This document shows, piece by piece, positions 6,632 through 11,787 of a stretch of 11,787 bases of DNA. The notes below the pieces were generated by a model that saw only the letters and a list, made by a program, of their open reading frames with translations, was not told the DNA's origin and made no database searches. Numbering within the stretch: position 1 is the first letter of the stretch; each line of letters opens with the position of its first letter. A program made the position numbers and the translations under genes. The stretch comes from Bacteroidota bacterium. GTDB taxonomy: Bacteria > Bacteroidota > Ignavibacteria > Ignavibacteriales > Ignavibacteriaceae. The DNA is taken from positions 1 through 11,787 of the forward strand of contig JAUZPC010000047.1 in the NCBI GenBank assembly GCA_030706105.1, read 5' to 3'.

Positions 6632-8947
6632 ATGAAAAAACTCCTATTGTCTCTTCTTTTGGTATTAAGCGGCATTGTATATAGCCAGCAGTTAGTCACA
6701 ATTGATAGCTTACGATATAATGACGTCAATGGGGTACCCATAGATACCGGCAAGGTATTCAAAATTGTAGGTATTATATCTGCAAGTAATCAGTTAGGAG
6801 CAAGTGGTCCGGGTGCTATTCAGGACGAAACAGCAGGTGTTTTTGTTTATGGAAATACATTTGCCGGCCCTGTTCAAGTAGGCGACTCAGTTACTCTTAC
6901 AGGGACCTTAGTAAATTATAACGGTCTTACCCAATTTGACTTTAGAAGACCGGGCGGTTCTGTTACAAAGCACTCTTCCGGTAGTATCTTAATACCAAAA
7001 TTAGTAACTATTGCGCAAATTAAAAGCCAACAGTGGAATGGGTATGAGGAGTTTGAAGGTCAATTAGTTAAAATTGCTAATGTGAATATTTTAGGAACAG
7101 GTAATTTTGCCGCTAACACTAATTATAATATACAAGATAGTACGGGCACGTTAACAAGTGGACTAAGAATATATACATCTGTTACTTCAATTGTGGGGAC
7201 ACCAATCCCTACTGGAAAAATAGATTTGATTGGAGTTCTGGGCCAATATAAGTCTGCTGCTCCATACAACTCAGGTTATCAATTAATTCCAAGATTTATC
7301 CAAGATATAGTTACAGGAGCTGAACCTGTTGTTTTAAGTCCGGTACTGGCAGCCGATATAGATACGAATAAGTTTTCTGTATACTTTAATACTATCAGGA
7401 ATGGAAATAGTAAAGTAAAATATGGTTTAACTACAAATTTAGAATTAGACTCTGTTGTAGTTAATGCTGATACGACATCGCATAAAGTAACCATTTCCGG
7501 TCTTCAAAAAGGAACTTTATATTATTTCAAGGCCTTTTCAAAAAATTCAGCCGGTGAATCATCGGGGCAGTTAGAAAAAGTAACCACAGCTAATAATGAT
7601 ACTACTGTTGGAAAAATAAATGTATATTTTAATTTCCCAGTTGATACTACTGTAGCAATTAGTAATAATAAAGCTAACGGGAATACCCAATTTGAAACAA
7701 AATTATTGGATAGAATAAGCAGAGCTAAATCTTCAATTGATCTTGCTCTGTATAGTTTTTTCGGTATGGAAAACATAGCTAATGCATTGATACTTGCAAA
7801 AAATCGTGGTGTTAAGGTTAGGGTTGTTTATGATTATAGAAGCGGATCTGTTCCGCAAAATAGCATGCAGCTACTATTGAATGCCGGAATCCTGATGAGC
7901 AGACGCCCAAATGCAAACGGCTTGATGCACAATAAGTTCATTATTTTTGATGAAAGAGATTCAATAAATACAAATGATTGGGTCTGGACTGGCTCGTGGA
8001 ATGTTACTTCATCAGAATTAACTTGGAAAAATAGTGTTATTGAAATTAATGACCACGCTTTAGCACAGGCATATACTACAGAATTCGAAGAAATGTGGGG
8101 AAGTAATACCGACACTCCAAACAGCAGCAATGCAAAATTTGGATCGGCTAAAACTGATAATACTCCTCATTATTTTAATATCGGCGGAAGAGATATAAGA
8201 CTATATTTTTCACCTTCAGATAATACTGAGAGTAAAATTCAAGAATCAATAAGCACTGCGAATAATTCAATCTACTTTTGTTCTTATACATTTACCAGCA
8301 GTAATGTTCAGACAACTATTGCTGCCAGACATAGTGCCGGAGTAAATGATATCAGAGGTGTAATCGATCAGGTAAATATGACAGGGAGCCAGTGGGGTAA
8401 TCTACAGACATATTCAGAAATGCTGCAAAATCCTTCTCCTACTTTACATCATAAATATGGTATAATTGATGCATCTTATCCTTCCAGTTCTCCTATTGTT
8501 ATAGCCGGTTCTCATAATTGGACTCGTTCTGCAAATGAAGATAACGATGAGAATACCCTTATTATTAGGGACCTATCAATTGCTAATCAATATTTGCAGG
8601 AATTTAAGAGTAGATATAATGAAGCAGGCGGCACCGGTGTATTTGTAGTTCCAACTGGTGTAAGCGATCCTAAGATTAATGAATTTAATTATTCTTTGCA
8701 TCAGAATTATCCAAATCCTTTTAATCCCACTACAACAATTAGATTTGAAGTACCATATGCGCAGAATGTTGAACTGGCTGTTTATGATATTCTGGGTCAA
8801 AAGATAAAAACACTTTTCAGCGGTATGGCCAAGCAGGGGATTACTGTAGTGGACTTTAACGGAAAGGATTTTTCCAGCGGCGTATATATTTACCAGATAA
8901 AAGCCGGGAATAAATTCTATAGTAAAAAAATGCTTATGATTAAGTAG
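6632..8947 (+). CDS. T9SS-secreted phospholipase-D-superfamily protein with OB-like and FN3 domains (putative extracellular nuclease/phosphodiesterase)
   Basis: A 771-residue multidomain protein. Residues 1-19 are a signal peptide (ends GIVYSQ). About 20-230 looks like two tandem OB-like domains (VFKIVGIISASNQ, IQDETAGVFVYG; then FEGQLVKIANVNI, YNIQDSTGTL), similar to those attached to bacterial secreted nucleases such as YhcR. About 232-319 is a fibronectin-III domain. Two HKD domains follow, both with complete catalytic motifs: His433-x-Lys435-x4-Asp440 with GSWN (454-457), and His606-x-Lys608-x4-Asp613 with GSHN (626-629). Residues about 685-771 are a type-A T9SS sorting domain, with NYPNPFNP at 692-699 and a KKMLMIK end. 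HKD enzymes cleave or transfer phosphodiesters via a phosphohistidine. The OB fusion favours nucleic acid over phospholipid as substrate, but this is unproven. It is the last gene of the run and is followed by a strong terminator. Confidence 0.92.
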   Translation: MKKLLLSLLLVLSGIVYSQQLVTIDSLRYNDVNGVPIDTGKVFKIVGIISASNQLGASGPGAIQDETAGVFVYGNTFAGPVQVGDSVTLTGTLVNYNGLTQFDFRRPGGSVTKHSSGSILIPKLVTIAQIKSQQWNGYEEFEGQLVKIANVNILGTGNFAANTNYNIQDSTGTLTSGLRIYTSVTSIVGTPIPTGKIDLIGVLGQYKSAAPYNSGYQLIPRFIQDIVTGAEPVVLSPVLAADIDTNKFSVYFNTIRNGNSKVKYGLTTNLELDSVVVNADTTSHKVTISGLQKGTLYYFKAFSKNSAGESSGQLEKVTTANNDTTVGKINVYFNFPVDTTVAISNNKANGNTQFETKLLDRISRAKSSIDLALYSFFGMENIANALILAKNRGVKVRVVYDYRSGSVPQNSMQLLLNAGILMSRRPNANGLMHNKFIIFDERDSINTNDWVWTGSWNVTSSELTWKNSVIEINDHALAQAYTTEFEEMWGSNTDTPNSSNAKFGSAKTDNTPHYFNIGGRDIRLYFSPSDNTESKIQESISTANNSIYFCSYTFTSSNVQTTIAARHSAGVNDIRGVIDQVNMTGSQWGNLQTYSEMLQNPSPTLHHKYGIIDASYPSSSPIVIAGSHNWTRSANEDNDENTLIIRDLSIANQYLQEFKSRYNEAGGTGVFVVPTGVSDPKINEFNYSLHQNYPNPFNPTTTIRFEVPYAQNVELAVYDILGQKIKTLFSGMAKQGITVVDFNGKDFSSGVYIYQIKAGNKFYSKKMLMIK

Positions 8948-8964
8948 AATTTCTAATTGAGAAT

Positions 8965-8996
8965 AAAAAAAGCCGCCATAAGCGGCTTTTTATTTT
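8965..8996 (+). terminator. Strong Rho-independent terminator closing the five-gene run
   Basis: AGCCGC (8971-8976) pairs with GCGGCT (8982-8987) around the 5-nt loop CATAA. The stem extends through flanking A (8967-8970) and T (8988-8991) bases, and further T-rich sequence follows. It begins 17 nt after the stop of the phospholipase-D-like gene. The A-tract on the 5' side could also allow some function in the opposite direction, but no opposing gene is present. Confidence 0.93.
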
Positions 8997-9002
8997 CACA
9001 GG

Positions 9003-9058
9003 TAGTTTTGAATTAAAAAAAATAATTAATTACTGTTTCTAAAATGAATAAGTATAGT
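9003..9058 (+). promoter_or_regulatory. Candidate promoter region for gcvP
   Basis: The gene after the terminator needs its own promoter, and this AT-rich gap is the only place for it. Two candidates are visible. TAGTTTTG (9003-9010) matches the Bacteroidota -7 consensus TAnnTTTG, but no good TTTG -33 box lies upstream. TATAGT (9053-9058) is a 5/6 match to a classical -10, but its -35 partner 17 nt upstream (TTACTG) is poor. Either would give a leader of roughly 40-95 nt. No riboswitch-like structure, including no clear glycine aptamer, is evident in this short leader. Confidence 0.25.
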
Positions 9059-9090
9059 TATTTTACAATTATTAAATTAAAATTTTAAAT

Positions 9091-9103
9091 AAAGAAAAGA
9101 GAG
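9091..9103 (+). promoter_or_regulatory. Purine-rich ribosome-binding region of gcvP
   Basis: AAAGAAAAGAGAG ends 4 nt before the ATG at 9108. It is not a canonical AGGAGG but is the longest purine run directly before any start in the window. It supports 9108 as the start, which also gives the expected short GcvP N-terminus before the conserved RHIGP motif. Confidence 0.45.
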
Positions 9104-9107
9104 CAAT

Positions 9108-11720
9108 ATGAATTTCTTTGAACATCCGGATAATTTTGAAGATAGACATATAGGTCCGCGTAAAGCAGACGTAGAAGAAATGTTAAAAGTAATTGGAGTT
9201 GAAAGTTTTGATCAATTAATAAATGAAACAGTTCCGCCTTCGATTAGATTAACAGAAAAACTTAAATTAGATGAGCCGCTTACAGAATACAGATTCCTGG
9301 AAAAGTTAAAGAAAATAGCAAAAAAGAATAAAATATTCAGATCCTATATAGGTATGGGTTATTATAATACTATGACTCCTGCCGTTATTCAGAGATGCAT
9401 ATTAGAGAATCCGGGATGGTATACTCAATATACCCCATATCAAGCTGAAATTGCCCAAGGTCGCTTGGAAGCATTATTAGTTTTTCAGACTATGATAGAG
9501 GATTTAACCGGTTTGCCTATTGCAAATGCCTCGCTTCTTGATGAAGGAACAGCCGCCGCTGAAGCAATGTTAATGTTCTTTAATCAGAGAAAAAATAAAA
9601 GCGCAGATACATTTTTTATCTCCGAAGATTGCTTTCCTCAAACAATTGATGTATTAAAAACAAGATCAAACCCACACGGAATTAAATTACAAATAGGGAA
9701 TTACAAGAATACAGAATTAACAGAAAACATATTTGGAGTATTAGTCCAGTATCCATCCGGATATGGTGAAATAAATGACTATAAAGAGTTTTTTGCAGAA
9801 GCAAAAAAGAAAAATATTTATACTGTAACGGCAGCGGATATTTTAAGCTTGGCACTTATTACTCCTCCCGGAGAATTTGGTGCAGATTGTGCAGTCGGCA
9901 ACACACAGCGTTTTGGTATACCTATGGGTTATGGTGGGCCTCACGCTGCTTATTTTGCAGCTAAAGAAGAATTTAAAAGATTCATGCCGGGGAGAATAAT
10001 TGGTGTATCAGTGGATTCTGAAGGAAATAATGCTTATAGAATGGCTCTTCAGACCAGAGAACAGCACATCAGAAGAGAAAAAGCTACAAGTAATATATGT
10101 ACTGCACAAGCATTATTGGCAATAATGGCTGGTATGTTTGCAGTTTATCATGGCCCGGAAGGAATTAAGAACATTTCAGCGAGGGTGCATAAATTTACTC
10201 GATTATTTGATTTGATATTATCAAAATTGGGCTATAATCAGTTAAACAAGAATTATTTTGATACCTTAAAAATCGAGATCACTGATAGTGATTTGTATGC
10301 TAAGATAAAAAATACTTCAACTGAAAAAGAGATGAATTTAAGGTATATTGATAATAAAACAATTGGTATATCATTAAATGAAACTACAGATCTGGAAAAT
10401 CTTGTTGATTTGACCTATTTATTTGCTATAGCAAAAGGAAAAACAATATCCGTAACTGAAATAATTTCTTTATCAGGCAATATTGATGTTGAATATCCTG
10501 AAGGTATGGGTAGAACAAGTAGTTATTTAACTCATAGTGTATTCAATACATATCATTCAGAAACCGAGATGATGCGTTATCTTAAATTACTTGAAAACAG
10601 AGATTTATCTTTGGTTCATTCTATGACGCCGTTAGGTTCTTGTACAATGAAATTAAATGCCACAACCGAAATGCTTGGCATAACCTGGCCTGAATTTGCA
10701 AAGATTCACCCTTTTGCACCTAAAAACCAAGTTGAAGGTTACAAGCAAATATTTGATGAATTAGAGGCTGATTTAGCAAAAATTACAGGATTCAAAGCCG
10801 TATCATTTCAGCCGAATTCAGGTGCTCAGGGCGAATACTCCGGTTTAATGGTCATTCGCGAATATCTAAAAAGCAAGGGACAGTCTCATAGAAATATAGT
10901 TCTGATACCTTCATCAGCACATGGAACTAATCCTGCAAGTGCTGTTATGGCTGGATGTAAAATTGTGATTGTTGAATGTGACAGCCATGGAAATGTTGAC
11001 GTAGAAGATCTTAAGAAAAAAGCAGAGTTAAATAAAGATAATCTTGCTGCACTGATGATAACTTATCCATCAACTCATGGTGTATTTGAAGAGGCAATCA
11101 AAGATATTTGTAAAATTATCCATGATTGCGGTGGCGAAGTCTATATGGACGGTGCAAACATGAATGCACAGGTTGGTTTAACAAGCCCGGCAATGATAGG
11201 AGCTGATATCTGCCATCTGAATTTGCATAAAACATTTGCAATTCCTCATGGTGGTGGCGGACCTGGCGTTGGTCCAATTGTTGCGAGTGAGCATTTAGCA
11301 CCATTTTTGCCAAATCATTCAGTAGTTGAAATGAATCATGGCAAGGGAATTACTGCGGTGTCATCGTCTGCTTATGGAAGTGCATTAATTTGCATAGTTT
11401 CTTATGCATACATCAAGATGATGGGTGCGGAAGGTTTAACTAATGCAACAAGAAATGCTATTCTAAATGCGAATTATATTAAAGCTAAGTTGGAACCTTA
11501 TTATAAAGTTGTATATTCTGGCAAGTCAGGAAGAGTTGCGCATGAATTAATGTTTGATATGCGGGAATTTAAGAATAGTTGCAATGTTGAAGTTGAAGAT
11601 ATCGCAAAAAGATTAATGGACTATGGATATCATGCTCCTACAGTTTCTTTCCCGGTTCACGGAACTCTAATGATAGAACCCACTGAAAGTGAAAGTAAAC
11701 GAGAATTAGATAAATTTTGA
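9108..11720 (+). CDS. gcvP: Glycine dehydrogenase (decarboxylating), P-protein of the glycine cleavage system; interrupted by an in-frame TGA
   Basis: P-protein decarboxylates glycine with pyridoxal phosphate and passes the aminomethyl group to lipoylated GcvH, feeding one-carbon units to tetrahydrofolate via GcvT. This is the fused, single-chain type: an N-terminal half beginning RHIGPRKADVEEML with GMGYYNTMTP, then a catalytic half with PLGSCTMKLN, SSAHGTNPASA and HLNLHKTFAIPHGGGGPG. Lys708 in the HKT motif is the expected Schiff-base lysine. The position after KTF is Ala, where many homologues have Cys. The open frame stops at TGA (11718-11720) after 870 codons, short of the usual 950 or so residues and directly after GTLMIEPTESESKRELDKF, where homologues continue without a break. 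The same frame continues with family-like sequence to the window edge. If the TGA is read as a stop, the enzyme loses its C-terminal segment and may be inactive. It lies alone after a terminator; gcvT and gcvH are not in this window. Confidence 0.95.
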   Translation: MNFFEHPDNFEDRHIGPRKADVEEMLKVIGVESFDQLINETVPPSIRLTEKLKLDEPLTEYRFLEKLKKIAKKNKIFRSYIGMGYYNTMTPAVIQRCILENPGWYTQYTPYQAEIAQGRLEALLVFQTMIEDLTGLPIANASLLDEGTAAAEAMLMFFNQRKNKSADTFFISEDCFPQTIDVLKTRSNPHGIKLQIGNYKNTELTENIFGVLVQYPSGYGEINDYKEFFAEAKKKNIYTVTAADILSLALITPPGEFGADCAVGNTQRFGIPMGYGGPHAAYFAAKEEFKRFMPGRIIGVSVDSEGNNAYRMALQTREQHIRREKATSNICTAQALLAIMAGMFAVYHGPEGIKNISARVHKFTRLFDLILSKLGYNQLNKNYFDTLKIEITDSDLYAKIKNTSTEKEMNLRYIDNKTIGISLNETTDLENLVDLTYLFAIAKGKTISVTEIISLSGNIDVEYPEGMGRTSSYLTHSVFNTYHSETEMMRYLKLLENRDLSLVHSMTPLGSCTMKLNATTEMLGITWPEFAKIHPFAPKNQVEGYKQIFDELEADLAKITGFKAVSFQPNSGAQGEYSGLMVIREYLKSKGQSHRNIVLIPSSAHGTNPASAVMAGCKIVIVECDSHGNVDVEDLKKKAELNKDNLAALMITYPSTHGVFEEAIKDICKIIHDCGGEVYMDGANMNAQVGLTSPAMIGADICHLNLHKTFAIPHGGGGPGVGPIVASEHLAPFLPNHSVVEMNHGKGITAVSSSAYGSALICIVSYAYIKMMGAEGLTNATRNAILNANYIKAKLEPYYKVVYSGKSGRVAHELMFDMREFKNSCNVEVEDIAKRLMDYGYHAPTVSFPVHGTLMIEPTESESKRELDKF
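11718..11720 (+). other. In-frame UGA within gcvP at a position occupied by Cys in some homologues
   Basis: Codons around it read Leu-Asp-Lys-Phe-TGA-Glu-Ala-Leu. In the human P-protein the corresponding stretch is LDRFCDAM, so the TGA aligns with cysteine; E. coli has isoleucine there. One base change from TGT or TGC would create it. It could be a sequencing error, a true nonsense mutation, or a recoded selenocysteine codon. The following bases do not form an obvious bacterial SECIS hairpin: AAGCT/AGCTT has only a 2-nt loop, and other pairings are weak and AT-only. Confidence 0.8.
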
Positions 11721-11787
11721 GAAGCTTTAGCTTTAATAAAACAGGAGATATTGGAAATTGAAAACGGTTCGGAAGATAAAGATGATA
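11721..11787 (+). pseudogene. gcvP: In-frame continuation of gcvP beyond the TGA (runs off the window)
   Basis: Twenty-two codons after the TGA, in the same frame, read EALALIKQEI followed by LEIENGSEDKDD with no further stop. This matches the helix that follows the same point in full-length P-proteins (human: DAMISIRQEIADIEEG). The coding sequence is therefore preserved, not drifting, past the apparent stop. Around 60 further residues would be expected beyond the window edge. It is listed as pseudogene-type only because the TGA separates it from the main frame; it may be part of an intact gene if the TGA is an error or is recoded. Confidence 0.8.

Noticed and set aside
11116..11313. Minus-strand and alternative-frame open frames of 63-98 codons inside the large genes (for example 811-1002, 7834-8130 and 11116-11313)
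   Set aside because: They lie entirely or mostly within strongly supported plus-strand genes, show no recognisable motifs or start context, and look like chance complements of coding sequence.
11718..11720. A variant genetic code in which UGA is always a sense codon
   Set aside because: The lipoprotein gene ends with TGA in a normal ATGA overlap (1771-1774). No other in-frame TGA interrupts the other genes, and Trp is encoded by TGG throughout.
11721..11760. SECIS-like hairpin after the gcvP TGA
   Set aside because: The best pairing by eye (AAGCT with AGCTT) leaves a 2-nt loop, and other pairings are short and AT-only. No stable stem with an apical loop at a suitable distance is visible, although folding was not computed.
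1..11787. CRISPR arrays, insertion sequences, tRNA or rRNA genes, phage or integration sites
   Set aside because: I read the window for spaced direct repeats, transposase or integrase motifs, terminal inverted repeats and cloverleaf sequences and found none. Coding density is near complete with all genes on one strand.

Overview
The window looks like chromosome from an AT-rich, free-living member of the Bacteroidota/Chlorobi group, most likely an Ignavibacteria-type lineage. This rests on two type IX secretion (T9SS) type-A sorting domains (ends of the genes at 2-124 and 6632-8947), a PorV/PorQ-family outer-membrane protein, a TonB-dependent receptor with an N-terminal carboxypeptidase-D-like domain, envelope lipoproteins, and mostly weak or absent Shine-Dalgarno sequences. 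The taxonomic placement is inference from gene content; no rRNA or other marker is present.

Layout: (1) 2-124 is the 3' end of a gene for a T9SS-secreted protein, followed by a perfect 11-bp hairpin (137-166). (2) 200-8947 is a tightly packed five-gene run on the + strand with junctions of -4, +1, 0 and +9 bp: a lipoprotein with Ig/FN3-like domains and an alpha/beta C-terminal domain; a 934-residue TonB-dependent receptor; a PorV-like barrel; an NHL-type beta-propeller lipoprotein; and a large secreted protein with two OB-like domains, an FN3 domain, two phospholipase-D (HKD) domains and a T9SS sorting domain. A strong intrinsic terminator (8965-8996) closes this unit. (3) 9108 to the window end holds gcvP, the glycine decarboxylase P-protein of the glycine cleavage system.

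The five-gene run reads as a cell-surface module. A phosphodiesterase/nuclease-like enzyme would be exported by T9SS, perhaps with the help of the adjacent PorV-like shuttle. The TonB receptor and its lipoprotein partners could bind or import the products. Extracellular nucleic acid is the favoured substrate because HKD domains are fused to OB-like domains, but this is a hypothesis.

The most striking single observation is in gcvP. An in-frame TGA at 11718-11720 interrupts the gene, yet clear GcvP-like sequence continues in the same frame to the window edge. The TGA falls where family members such as the human enzyme have cysteine. A point substitution (real or sequencing error) is the simplest explanation. 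UGA recoding to selenocysteine fits the position, but no convincing SECIS hairpin is visible.
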